In this document: positions 40,171 through 52,809 of the stretch, piece after piece | Layout: each line of letters begins with the position of its first letter | How positions within the stretch are numbered: position 1 is the stretch's first letter | DNA from: Varroa destructor | Lineage: Eukaryota; Arthropoda; Arachnida; Mesostigmata; Varroidae | Assembly (NCBI RefSeq): GCF_002443255.2 | Contig: NW_019211458.1 | Coordinates: forward strand, 9,887,364 to 9,951,363 | Reading direction: 5' to 3' | Length of the DNA: 64,000 bases | The notes under the pieces: generated by a model | Database searches by the model: none | The model's input: only the letters and a program-made list of their open reading frames with translations | What the model was told of the DNA's origin: nothing | Position numbers and translations under genes: made by a program

Positions 40171-40176
40171 ATTAAA
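40171..40176 (+). promoter_or_regulatory. Candidate polyadenylation signal ATTAAA for CPPED1
   Basis: The common variant ATTAAA lies 327 bases after the stop codon. Earlier AATAAA-type hexamers were not seen. Confidence 0.3.
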
Positions 40177-40179
40177 AGA

Positions 40180-43100
40180 AACTATGTACTTCCATAGGTG
40201 TGTCTTATATCGATGCAAAGCTCCACTACGGTGGATTACAGAGCTTATTGATTTGATTTACGTACCTACCCGAAGCGCCTAAAAGAGATGATCCTTTGGT
40301 AGATCGTGTGAATATTTCTGAATAATACCAGAATAGTACAGAGCGTATTTTTGGACTTAATCATTTTTGTATTGATTCTTTTGTAAGCCCCTAAACAATC
40401 TCGAGCGCCTATTTTGTGAGCTGTCTAACTTTCAACGTTCAAACTTATCTTAGCAAGCTGTCAAAATTCGACACAATTTTCGCATATGAGGAAAAAGACC
40501 CGGATCAAATATACTCTTTAAACATCGGGAGCTATGGACGGCTTACTCTAGACGCCTCGCCGGTTTCTTGATGTTGGCAGCACCTAGGAGAATATCGTTA
40601 AACATTATTCCGAGAACCATAGTTCATTGGCTATCCGATTTTGTCTCCGCTGATATCCACCTTAGGAAAATTCAAAGCGCTTCGCCCATTTCTAAAAATC
40701 ACCTGTGTTTCTCGAAATTTTATTGACTATGCGTCATCATTCTGAACTTTGTAGAATTCAGAAGTTTTATGACAATGTGTCATTTTACGATCTATTTGAA
40801 AATGCTATTACATGCACATGTGTGTTCCTGCTTTTAACTCATAGAAACGTTCGCTCTGGCATTTTTCAGGGTAAACTCCCCAAGTTGTGTTTTTCCTTTC
40901 TATATCCAATACGCAAACCTTTATAGGGAAATTGAAGCCTTACTTTATGGTTCCGTATTGCGAAGTCTACAAATACCTATGAGTAACTTTTAATGTCATC
41001 CGCATAGATTTTGCATAGCCCAGCCGGTGCAAATTGATTCACTTAAGGTAGGTAATCCTGCCTTATAGAGCAGGCATTAAATATATACTCGCTTAATTCC
41101 GATATAATACCGTAATATAATGATCACAATGTGACAGTGCCAAACTAGATTAAAATAGGTAATATAGAATAACCCATTTCCGTTAATGTACAACGTTTAG
41201 CCACGTTAAGCTTCCTGTCATATATGAATTCTCCACTGATTACTTATCGTCCAAATGTTTACTGCTGTTGCGCGCCAAACTAGATTTATTTAGAATAATT
41301 CAGAACGTGTTATGAATTACGTCAAGTGATGAACGTCAAAAAACCTTGTTACAAAAACCTCTATTTTTTCCGTCATTTTTTTTCTATCAGAAATTTCAAA
41401 TGATTGTAAAGATAAAATAGGAATTATATAGACATTAGTCGCCACTATTCCGATACACAGGATCGCGTTCCCGAAGAGATAAAGCTAATCGCTTATATAA
41501 TTTTACGTACTTTTTGCGGTACTCAGTGTGAACATACAAACGCGCGATGTTCGTTCCACCATTGTATTTCGCGCGTTCACATAACTCTGAAGCCTTATTC
41601 GGTGGCGCGCTCACACTCTGTTACCATACGCCTACTTGTCAATGAAAAGGCACAGTTTTCCTAGTTAGACGGGCAGGGAAAACGTTGCTTCTAGAGCGTA
41701 CCCATTGAGCGTTAAAAACGCACTTTTATTTTATCAAATTAGAAATAGCAGGCTAGCGGAACCGAAGGCGTATCCAGACATTACAATGACATTCCGTCAA
41801 AAAGATGCCGTATGGTTGGTCGCTAACTTGTTTAAAATAACATTTTCTACTTCGAATGATTAGATGTACGGACGTGTGGCAACAGCTGTTACTTTTGTTC
41901 CCTTGCAGCGCTGCCGTTTGCAAGATGGGCATCTTTTGGTTGAGACTCATTGTAGATTTAAGACGTACGTATGAGCAGGGCATGTTGCACCGGGGCAGGT
42001 GTAGATAGTTCCAGTGATATTTTTGTGCGTAACGTGATTGTGTGTTAATTTTAGGAAGACAGTGGTGTGGGTTCGGGCGTTGGCACAGTTCGTTTCGTGG
42101 TGGAAGCCATCCGTCTGATAGATTATTGTTTAATATTGATTATTGTTTACCACATTATAAACAAGGCCTTAGCCAAACACAACCCCCCACCTGTTTCAAG
42201 TATAACTGTTCCGCTGTGAGACAAGAATTTACAACAAAATGTTTAATTAAGAACAAAAAAATATAGGAGAAACGACTAGATTGATACAAATAAAAAAAAA
42301 AAAGCGCTTGTGATGCCTTTGTGCGCGAGATGGTGGCCTATTAAATAAGAATAACATTCAAGTGCAAACAGTGTACAACGAATTATTTTAAACAGTTGTC
42401 CGTTTCGCTCCAAGTCTACGGCGTTACTATTAATCGTAGTTTTGACTCTCCGTTCAGCGGGAGATTTTTCGGTGCTCATCTGCGCGTCGCGCGTCGTTAT
42501 TTAGTTATGTCTCGAATCTGCCACTCGAAGAACATTTTGGGTCCTGCCGACATCCATCATCTGGTTGAGTGTGGTAGTGACAGACTGAGAAAGAGTGTGT
42601 AAAGTAGTGGCCACTGCAGCTCCTACAGGTGTTCGCGAAACGGTACGTGTTTTGTGGTGAATTGGCCGGTTCGTGTTGCGTCAGTTATGGTAGTTCAGTG
42701 GCTCCTATACGCTGCGAGTGTAAAGGACCGCTCGGCAATTAATCCACTGATACGCAGGTTGGCGAAGCCGGTACACATTTCAAATTTTACAAAGGGTGGC
42801 AATGATATTTTTCTATAGGTTATATTTGTATAAAGTTCTCGTGGAACCCAGATGAACCTAGATGTATGTGTGATGGGGCAGTAAAACTTGTCAGCTGCTC
42901 AATGGGCTCACGGCACGTTTTAAGCTAATGTATCTAGAATATGGTCTGGAGCTTAAAAAGGTGGCGAAGCACATGAGGTGAAGAGAAAAAAGCCCTCATA
43001 GATATGGCCGCCAACGGGCTAAGCAAACAGCTGGTCAGTCATTTCTATGAAAAGTTGTCGAAATTTAATTAAAGCCGTTATATCCATATAACTAAATGAA

Positions 43101-44373
43101 AAATTAGCACCAAATGTAGGTCCCAAGTGTACTTAGATGGCTATTCAACAATTGTGCCATGAAAGTGCATTTACAATATGTTTAGGCTCGTGACATCCAT
43201 TAACTTGAATGCGTAAAGCTGATGCACAGTATATTGAGGAAATGTTCTGCTATTTTAAATCTTACAGTTTGCGCTTTTGAAAAACTTAGATATCATAGGT
43301 TAATTCTATGGAATTTATGGCTAATATCTAGAAAGAGACACTGTATTAATAGGCTAGATAAATTTCTCGGTTACTTCATTGTTCGCCTTTTGCACTTACG
43401 AATAGCCTGGAAAGAGACTGTCAAACGCTGCATTGTCTTGCCGTTTTGAATGTGATTACCTATTCAATGCATCCGCGCAGCGCAATACAAGCATCTCGGA
43501 GCGTCGATAAGGTTCCTAACATCCTATTTAAGAACGATTGTTCTTTACCTTCAGGTTCATTTTGTGTTTTTTTACTTTGACTTTGTATACAACGACTTTG
43601 ATCTATGGTAAAACTTGTCCTGGTGGCCAACTCGAGTGTTCCCATCTTCTAAGTCACGTGTCCATACATTGTAGCAAGGTTTATTTTAAAAAGGGCGTTC
43701 GTTCGTCATACGGGTCCTCACCTCCTTTTCGAATTTCAACAGGTAACAAACTATGTTCTCTAAAAAGAGCTGTCGTACACGACATGCTGACACAACTCCT
43801 GCCAATTTTGAAAAAACTCTTGCAGGACATTAGTTGTAGGTCACGAGTTGAATCGGAATAATTTTTCTGTAATTTTTTTCTAAAAAATATTAACGAATCA
43901 CTCGGCTAAATAATTTAACTAGCGATGAAACGTCGATTCTGACGTAATAAATTTCCAAAAACTTGGCGAAATTAGCAAATGTTCCTGATCTGAATTAAGG
44001 ACAGTTGTTAGTAGCCAATGTGTATAGGTTGCTAACATGTGTGAACGTTTATTATAGTTCGTAAATGACTGCAGCAGTTGTGATTGATTTAGGGTGTGTA
44101 CCCTACGCCACCTGAATTATGCAGTCAAGAACACCAGGTGTCGCTGTTGTACTAACTTGATTGATGCAATGGAAACAGTGCCAGGCCATAGTTCCGATGT
44201 CGTTATCGGTCGGCAGCCAGCATATGTATTACGTTTTGTCCTATTTAGTTCTGGTGCTGCTTAAGTGATTGGCGTATAATTATTTTAATAAGTTTGCTTA
44301 ATAATATAATTTGGTTAACAATTTTATCGTTCAATAAAAGACATTCTTTCATTATAGATACTCAACTATTAAA
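40180..44373. other. Intergenic, no gene recognised
   Basis: AT-rich DNA with several short ORFs. An open stretch at 42396-42602 and another at 43538-43861 (Cys-containing, with a hydrophobic start) are unrecognised. No exon chain or RNA gene could be supported. Confidence 0.45.
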
Positions 44374-45560
44374 TCAACGAGGTTTTCGGCCATTTGTCTT
44401 CAGACATGTGATCGCTTTCTGTAGCGTCATATTGATTTTATTTGTAACATTAAAAACGTTATTAGACCATAGATAGCGAATCTCGTCGTTAATAATGCGG
44501 CGCGATAGGGCTTCAGCATTGCCGAACTCGCTATTTCTTCTATATTGTATCTCAAACGAGTATCCCAATAGAACTATCTCTGTAATCTATTAGCTGTATA
44601 AAGTAGAATTCGTTTTTTTCTACCGAATAGAGAACAGTGGTTTATGGTCACAAAAAACCTTTGTCCTTGTATGTTATCTGACCGAGAGGAGTGTTAGGGC
44701 TTCTTTTTCAATTCGCGCGTAGCTTTGTTCTTATTTATTTAGAAGACGACTTGCGTACGGTATAACTCTTTCCGAGCCATACGGATTTCCTAGTATGAGC
44801 TGCGACTGTAATCGATAGTGAAGGGCTAAGTACGTAACAAATTTGATTTTAAAGGTTTAGTTTTATTTAAGGATTTCTGGCATTCTCTGTTTCCGACTCT
44901 AAATCTTTCAACAGGAGTTGATCAAGGGGCTCACGGATTACTTATAGATGTTAGGTAGCGTGTTTGTTCCGTGTAATAACCGCAATAATTTTTTTCTTCA
45001 TATTTGGAAATGAAGGCATATTTGTCTTCGCACTTCAGTCGTCACTAGATCTGGCTTACGACTGTCTCATAATGAAATCTAAGTAGGTAACTGATGTTTC
45101 AAAAAAGCAGACTTTGAGTCCACAGTCTTTAATTGAGTGAAAGAGTTGATCAAGCTCAAGTTATTATGTTTGGAGCCGATAACTATAATGTCATCTAAAT
45201 ATGGTGATTCATCAGTTGATCTACTAATCATTTCATCTAGTACCTCCTGGAAGATAGCAGAGGCTACTTTCATTCCAAATAAAAGTCTATCCCAACCATA
45301 GATACATTGGGGAGTTTCCTTTATTCATGATCAATTTCAGTCTTAAATATGCCTTCATAGGATTTATTGGCTAGATATATTCTCTGCGATTGAACATAGT
45401 AAGAATGGTCTTCTAATACACCATTCAGACCGGAAGTAAAACCTGATTGCCCGTTTCTTTCTAAACTACTACCACCGGAGCATCACACTCCAAGCGATTT
45501 AGTCGCAATCGTGGATTTCATGTAATCTTTCCATAAACCTTTATGAAAAATGTGCCACTA
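44374..45560 (-). pseudogene. Ty3/Gypsy retrotransposon pol relic (reverse transcriptase and RNase H)
   Basis: On the minus strand, going from high to low coordinates, family motifs appear in the right order. At about 45.3-45.08 kb there is LLFGMKVASAIFQEVLDEM followed by SPYLDDIIVIGS, the reverse transcriptase active site (YLDD). At about 45.1 kb the palm/thumb region CFFETSVTYL follows. At about 44.8-44.7 kb comes RNase H sequence (YGSERVIPYASRLLN, ARIEKEAL), then FCDHKPL, and at 44.55-44.5 kb IQYRRNSEFGNAEALSRR. Stops and frame shifts lie between most of these, so no long ORF survives. Long terminal repeats and integrase were not found. Confidence 0.85.
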
Positions 45561-46182
45561 ATTAATAAACAGTTTTCTCCCATCAGAAATAAACATCCGC
45601 AAATAACCAATTAAGTTACCTGTCAAATTCCATTCTTCAAAACATGGTACCACTCTGAACTTTCACTACCTTTAGCGTTGCTGAATCTACGGATAGTGTC
45701 GACCATAGTTTTTGTCTTTTTGCATTCGACAATTCCCTAAAAATAGGTTATTACGGTTAACGGCATGCATAGCAGTTATCTCGAGAATGCCCATCGTAGT
45801 TTAAAATCTGCCCTAAAATATATCAAACGATCAGGTTTCTGCATAATGGCTACACGTTTTACAGGGCATCAGCGAGATAACATTCAGTGTATCTTAGGTC
45901 AAATCCGGTATCTTATCGCAATCTGCTTTTCGTTCTGTATTGTCGCTATGGCATAGGTCGTAGCAGAGGATTTATTATTATCGTCTACTAGTGGTTAGCT
46001 TGCAATGAACTGTTCTAATTGTCCGTTTTGATGGATTTCGATGAGAATCCACTCTTAACTCTACTGTTTACTCCTCTAGACAGTTAACATACGTGTGTAA
46101 AACGTTTTTATTGATAGTTAAGGAACAGACATTGCTTTCCAGCGTAATACATCGCATACTTCATGTATTAGGAGGTTTTTAA

Positions 46183-46429
46183 TTAAAATATGCTTGGTTC
46201 TTTGTGGAATATCTCTGGGCCAAAATCGTGCGTCAATCTTGCGCTCTGTAAATCTGAGAGATGTACTAGGTTTAGGACTAATTTGTACTGGTGTGTCGTT
46301 AGACTGAACGTATTATTTTGCGCGTGCGTAGCATTGCAAGGGTGGCATTTGCTTTTTCGTTCAAGTGTTTCAGAGTTTATCAAACCACACACCCATAGAA
46401 AACGTATTTCGTTTCTCAGGCAGAACTAA
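46183..46429 (-). pseudogene. Possible Gypsy gag zinc-knuckle/protease fragment
   Basis: A 69-codon minus-strand ORF (46183-46392) contains CGLINSETLERKSKCHPCNAT, which resembles a decayed gag zinc knuckle, followed by a stretch that could lead into a protease. It lies 0.6 kb upstream, in the sense of transcription, of the reverse transcriptase relic and on the same strand, where such a region belongs. The match is weak and could be chance. Confidence 0.3.
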
Positions 46430-47770
46430 AGTCTGTCTACTACCCGAAGATAAGGCTAGAATCGTTGTAACGTGCCGCTTTTAAATCATGTCTTGCGATC
46501 TGAAAGTTTTTCGGAGTGGAAGTCTTGAGAGCGTGTGAAGGACTGCAGTGCGAATTTTTAAATCACAAATCGTATTTAGTCATTTTTCGTCGGTGCGGCA
46601 ATACGTCTGGCAATCACGTCATCATACAAGGATCTAGGAGTTTTGTCCTGAGATCTTTGTATAACGGGGCTTTTGTTACTAGTACTATTGGTTCACTAGT
46701 AGGATTTATTCTATGATTTGTGCGATTAGCATAGAAGAGCTTCAAAGTCACTTCTTATTATAGTGTTTCATGATTGTAGAACAGCCTCGTTACCAAGTCA
46801 TGGCTTAAATCTAGAATGAGACACTTAGTCGTTCAGTAGTCTGTGATAGTAATCCACCTTTACTGGTTACTGGCGCAGACTGATATAAGACTGCGTGAAG
46901 TCGACGTCAAGTTCTCATGCAGAACCTCTTGGAAAGCCTACCATGCATATCAGATTTTCGGTTGATTGTAAACGCCATAGGTCGCCTTGCTTCCGCCATC
47001 GTAGTCTATTCGGCACCCTGCGGAGATATTCTTATCTCCCTATTGTAAGAGTTCATTTTTTGCGCAATTAAGTTTTTGGCACTAGAAAGCAGGATGAGGC
47101 AGTGCGATATATGGCTTAGCGACATTCTACTTAAATTCTCGGGTTATGTATGCGCGAAATGTACGATGATATTCAACTTGGTCACATCACACTGATCAAC
47201 GGCTTAGTTTATTCTTTTTGAAATTCTATAATATAAAAAAAATAGATGATGAAAATTGAGTTTATCATGTGACCTATCCAATAAAACCTAAGGAATATAT
47301 TACAAAGAGAAACGTCTAATTATTTTTGTAATGTTAAAGAGACTTTACAGTCGCCATTAGAAAGCTTTAGGTTTACCTGCAAATTTGCTATTTTTATCCA
47401 TGGCTTAGAACTGAGTAATTGTGTTATTTGTCAACAGTAGTAGATTGAATGGGGCTACGCTGTTTTTTCATGTGGACGATTAAACACGATGCTAAAATGT
47501 CCATATCAGCTAGGATAGTTACCATAGTTCTATGCAGTACAGATAGAAAAAGGTTGAATATCCCATATAAATAATCTTATCTTTTATGGTTTCATATAGT
47601 TCAAACAAATCATGATGCACAACAATGTTCGTAACGGATGATCAATCTTTGAAGAAAAATGTATGTTTAAGCCGCGCTGAGAGATCTGTTTTTACCTATA
47701 AAGGGTGTGAATATTTCTCGTTTGTTAAAAAAAGTGTTTTGCAAAAAATACTCTTTAAATAAATAAAAAA

Positions 47771-47817
47771 AATGTCTTGATAGTAACTCTTTTTTAAAGA
47801 GTTACTATCAAGACATT
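47771..47817. repeat. Perfect inverted repeat, 22-bp arms, 3-base loop
   Basis: Arms at 47771-47792 and 47796-47817 are exact reverse complements; the loop is TTT. The single strand would fold into a near-perfect hairpin. Confidence 0.95.
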
Positions 47818-48914
47818 AGCACCCGCAGCCTCTCTCATTACGATGTATTGTGAATGTTTGCTATCCAAGTGTGCCTAAACTTGAATACGTATGTATGAGA
47901 CATTTATTCTTGATTTGAAAAAAAAAACGCTGCTTGTCAATTGTGCAAAGGTTATAAGTGATTGCTAACGAGCTATTTACCTTCTACGTGGCCACCATTT
48001 ATGTTTCACGAAGTTGTTTTATATATAATATTTATTATTATACTGCGAACATATTATCAACTTGTTCCTGATCAATGTGCTTTCACTTAAAACCGTTGAG
48101 GTATTTGTTCAATTGATTTCGTCAGCTACCCCCGATAAACACAGAAATAGGCCAAATATGGACGTTCCTCTACCACTACACGTGCATATAAGCGTAAAAT
48201 TTGATATATGAAGAATGATCTATTTATCTCTCTTTCCTGTTCTATTGCTAGTGAGGTTGGCTGTACGAACAATAAAAAGGCCAAATACGAGAATACACGT
48301 AATGTGTTATGCCTGGTGATAAGGTGTTCGCTATGTTTTTGCGCTAACATGTACGCCGCAGTTGAACCCTGATCAATATTTAGGTCGCAAATCCTTCGAA
48401 CAATTATCGGCTAGTAGTTTCTTAGCTGGTAGAAGCACAACCTTTGTATTGTAATATGAATTCCTAACACTATTTTATGTTCAACTATCGATGCGCTCAA
48501 TTCAATACGCAACATATCAGTTGCCGTAAACAGTTGTCCCGAACGTCTATTTCTATTTTATAATAAACAGAATTAAGCTTATAAACAGTTGTCCGCTAGA
48601 TCTGCTACTCTGGTATATTGTATATCTATCACTATGATATTGATGATGAGCAAAACTTTCTACTTGTCGAAACGGGTATTGAAACTCGTGTTTAGAAAAG
48701 ATACTAGACACCTGGATCGTCGCAAGGATTTTGAGCCGAGTGGTAACAGTTACCGATCGCTAAAAGTATAGTTTCCATGGCCCAGTTAATATGTGTGATT
48801 TGCTTCTAAAGCTGTGCTTACCGACGATAGCAGACGAAAAACTCAGCTTTAGTTAGCTTTTGTTATTGCAAACGGGAAGGTAATATATTCACGACATGAA
48901 CAAGTACTTCCGAC

Positions 48915-48955
48915 AACAAATATAACATTACAAAGTATGTAATGTTATATTTGTT
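48915..48955. repeat. Perfect inverted repeat, 17-bp arms, 7-base loop
   Basis: Arms at 48915-48931 and 48939-48955 are exact reverse complements, very AT-rich, with loop AAAGTAT. Confidence 0.95.
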
Positions 48956-49269
48956 CATATTTAAAATAGGCTATTTCTCTACCTTGTCGTGCGTCTATTT
49001 ACTTTTTCCTATGGATGCGGGTATAGTTTAAGCTAAGATTTATTCGTGATAGTTTACTGGCGATTTACCAATAGGGGCCAATAAAGGACATTTGTTATAT
49101 GTTTTTTTGTGGAAGCGAAGTACTACACGCTTTTCGATCAACTCTTTGCTCAACCTTTCATCATAACAACTTAATTAGTAGATCGAATGGCCTATGTGCG
49201 GAGGTTGAGTTTAGCTAGGAGTTGATGGGAACGTTTCCTGATGGGAACGGATATTTTTCCTTTTTATAT

Positions 49270-49286
49270 ATTATTATTATTATTAT
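49270..49286. repeat. (TTA)n microsatellite
   Basis: Five to six TTA units in AT-rich noncoding DNA. Confidence 0.8.
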
Positions 49287-50684
49287 AGTACACGTTTTTT
49301 TTTAAATCTAAACCACATTCTCTTGTGATTCGAGTTGTACATGTCATACGTATGGTTGTAGTACATCAACCAATATGCTTATTTGCTATTTGGTTGACGC
49401 TATATTACGACTACGTAGGTCGCATCGAGCCAGCTCTTTTCAACTTGCGTCCTGTTTGTCACAACTGACATTTTGCCTTGTCTGCCAGAATTAGGAAAAC
49501 CATTTCATAAGTTCTTACAATCGAGCTGTACCGTTTTCATGTAGGAAAACGTTCCGAATAGCAACATGTGCTTTTGGCTCGTATTTAGATTGTTTCCGAC
49601 ACAATTTATTATGGCACGTAGGTTTCGAGACTAGGCCGTATATGACAATCACGACGGATCTGTAAATAAGGGAAGGCAACATCCTACTATTAGAGTTAAA
49701 TTTTAACAATCACATAAACCCTGTTCGCAATTTTTTGTTTGCCAAGGAGTGTGAAAAAATAATTATAAGTTTTCAATAATAAGCCTTTCCTAAGGTACAC
49801 TGCATTAGAAACTCTATAATGAGAGCCTACTCAATGAACAACAACAACTTGGTTTGTCGGACCGAAAACTTCAATTGGCTCTAAAGAGGTAGGATCAAAG
49901 GACGACAGCCTGAAATTGTAACATAAGTACAACAGCTACATCACTATTAATCAGGTAACCTGAAATTATTTTTCATTTTATCACCACATGTTTTGTATCG
50001 AACCTTCACTAAAAACTAGAAAAAAAGGTCGTGTCCATAGTAAGTGAAGTCCGAGAGAAGAGGGAAGTGAGTCCTAGAAGAGGTTATCAGTTTTGGACAT
50101 ACAATCAGCATACGCCCGCGACATACAAGTATTCCTACTAGATGCGATTTTCGATCATACGTCCAATCGTATACGCATGCACTTCAACAATTGTGTTATA
50201 GCTGGGTTTACATACAAGATAACTACAAATGCGGCCTCTCCACGGAACTCCCTTGATTTTTTATCTACATAGAAATTAGCAATTTACACTTAAGGGTGAC
50301 CTGTGCATATTCTTAATCATCAATTATTGCCAAATAATAATTTTATGTTACAGAGCCTCGTGTGTGCATTAATCGGCCCCAGCTTAAAATAGAATTAACT
50401 TAAAAAAAAAGCTCAATTCTAACCTATTCTCAAGAAACGTCAATGATCTAAATGCATGTAAACATCTAGCTAATTGAGTTATGCGCATCGGCACAACTTT
50501 TAGCGGGCGAAAGCCGCGTCTACAAGCACTCTCACCATTGGATCCATGGTTAGTCCCCTGCCTCTGTAAGCGTGCTAAGCTTAAGGTAACAATTCCAAGT
50601 TGCAAGGTCTTATACATTCAAGCCTGAAAGTAAAAACAAGATTTATATTTGTATTCCTGGTTTCTTTAAATTCCAGGTGCCAAC

Positions 50685-52729
50685 ATGGACACTTACCAAG
50701 ATTTTCCTATCCGACAAGATCTCTCTTTTTTCAATTTTCTCTTCATCCTGTCTCAGGTATACCAGCATGGGCTAATGAATCCGCGACTTACACATTACAG
50801 TGATTTAGATTGTATCACTGAATATGTGCCACAAGCACTAACGTTAACTACGATATTTACGATTGTTTCGATTAATTATAGTGCTTAAGTTACACAAAGT
50901 AATGTTCTTTAGTTGCGTTGAGCGTTCAATCATTAAATATCATCAACTCCTTACTCGTTGCTCGGAGAAAATTTTGCTGGAATACTAATACATTTTTTTA
51001 AAACATTTATTTTGCTGCAACTTGAGCAATTTTTCTATCTTAAATGCGTCAACATTGAACCTTTTAGAGGTCGTTGTTTTCAGATTTGGACATCGAATAC
51101 GATAAGCTGAAGAAGCATGCTGCTTGCAGAATTTTTTGTCCAGTAAGATTGAGGCGCGCGTTACTATCGCATGGGAAAAGCATGTTAATCGTTGTGTCGT
51201 GGTTTCGCTAAGATGATGTACTTGATTCGTTTTACATAGGTGTTTGGTGGTATCGCCATCGTACTAGTGGTGGCATGGGGCGCGTATTATAATCAGGGCT
51301 TCGCCGGCCCCTCGAGCCCTGGGCAATGGTTCAATTGGCATCCGCTACTTATGACGCTAGGACTGATCGCCATTCAGGGTGACTCGATTCTCATTTATCG
51401 AGCACTTCGCAACGAAGCAAAGCCCCGTCTCAAATCAATCCACGCCGCTCTCCATTTCGTCGCGTTTGTGTTCGTTGTGGTCGGTCTAAAGGCCGTCTTC
51501 GATTCGCATAACTATGCTAAAACACCCATTCCCAATTTGTACAGGTAAATGTCCGGGCGGAACTCGTCGACACTGCGCGTATTTTCTATGAATACGAAGT
51601 ATCCCTGTCAGTAATGGCTTTTAGCTTTAATATCTATTTAGTAAATTCGTGTCCATTCCTGCGTACTTGTATCACAAAAGTATAGCAACGATTGACTTGC
51701 CTGGTTTCAGTCTCCACTCGTGGATTGGGATCTCAGCTGTGATCATGTTTGCTGTCCAATTTCTTGCTGGTTTTGTGTCCTTCCTGTATCCGAGAGTTCG
51801 CAAATCACTTCGTAGCAGGTAACTTCAGAAGACTGAAACTGGAAAATGTTAGCAAAATATATATATATTAATTTACACTGTATGATTTCATACTGGATGA
51901 CAGTCGTCGTAAAGCGGAACATGTGCCTCTAGCGACGACACGCGATATTTTTGGAAGCCGAAATATAATCGTTTCTTTAATAGTAGGTGAAGGCTATTTC
52001 TTTGAAGATAACTGCTTCTTTGCTATTTTTGATCGGTTTATTGAATTATGCAAGTGTTAACAGAAAAAATCCAAAATCTACCTACGTATAGCCTAGTGAA
52101 TGAAGTCAGCTCTTTCAAAGGTTAGAATTATTATAACAGTGACCAATGATAAGCTTATGTGTCCTTGTTGTCAACGTTAGGTACCTTCCCTTACACGTCC
52201 TTGGGGGGACTATGATTTTCATTCTGTCGACTTGCGCCGCTTTGATGGGAATCACTGAGAAGAATATTTTCAATAAGGACTACCATAAATTGCCTGCTGG
52301 AGCACAGATCGGCAATGCGCTGGGTATGAACCATTCATCTGTGCGATTTGCTAAATATCAAGAATGTAATAAGTTAACCAAACAAGGTATATGGAACAAA
52401 TGTCTTTGTATCGAAATGAAGTAATTTCTTGATCATAAATAGTGTTTCTTCTGTTTGTTATATCTTCTGTTTGAATTATGGAGTTTAGGATAACTTTCTT
52501 GTCGTGCTAAACTTTGAAGGCGTAAGGGTAATTTTTGTGTATGCGCTCATTTATGGACGATATTTCTATAGGTGTTTGCATTGTGATTTTCGTCATGCTT
52601 GTCTTCTATCTCGTGTCGCAACCGGCCTACAAAAGAATTGCCCTCGCCGAAGAACAGGTTTTACCGCTCGACTACTCTGAAGAGGAAAATACCGCTGGGA
52701 ACAGTGGCGCCATTGGAGGTGACAACTAA
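50685..52729 (+). CDS. Cytochrome b561 (ascorbate-dependent transmembrane reductase), 5 coding exons, 261 aa
   Basis: Coding exons: 50685-50756, 51240-51544, 51711-51818, 52181-52323, 52572-52729 (stop TAA). Phases agree and the total is 786 nt. A good acceptor (ttccag) lies 8 bases before the ATG, so the first coding exon probably follows a noncoding exon. Six membrane helices are expected. The four haem-ligand histidines of the family are His58 (WHPLLM), His92 (IHAALH), His128 (LHSWIG) and His167 (PLHVLGG), with spacing of 34, 36 and 39 residues, close to animal CYB561 proteins. YRALRNEAKPR between helices 2 and 3 is the basic cytosolic loop linked to ascorbate binding. Family knowledge: transfers electrons from cytosolic ascorbate across a vesicle, lysosome or plasma membrane to ferric iron or monodehydroascorbate. 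The short acidic C-terminal tail (LDYSEEEN) looks cytosolic. Which paralogue (CYB561, CYBRD1 or CYB561A3) cannot be settled by eye. Confidence 0.95.
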
Positions 52730-52809
52730 ATTGGACTCGTCTTTTCCCGCACAAGTTAAAGCCTACTTGTGGTAAGGTCCCAGCACTGTCGCTAATTCTC
52801 TGTCCTCCG

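Larger units (their letters stand above)
46430..50676. other. Intergenic with hairpins, no gene recognised
   Basis: AT-rich DNA holding two strong inverted repeats (47771-47817 and 48915-48955) and a (TTA)n run near 49270-49286. Short ORFs show no known motif. The noncoding first exon and promoter of the cytochrome b561 gene should lie in the right part, but I could not place them. Confidence 0.45.

Noticed and set aside
41753..41983. Minus-strand 76-codon ORF considered as a mariner C-terminus
   Set aside because: No catalytic or DLNP-type motif was found and no flanking transposase blocks.
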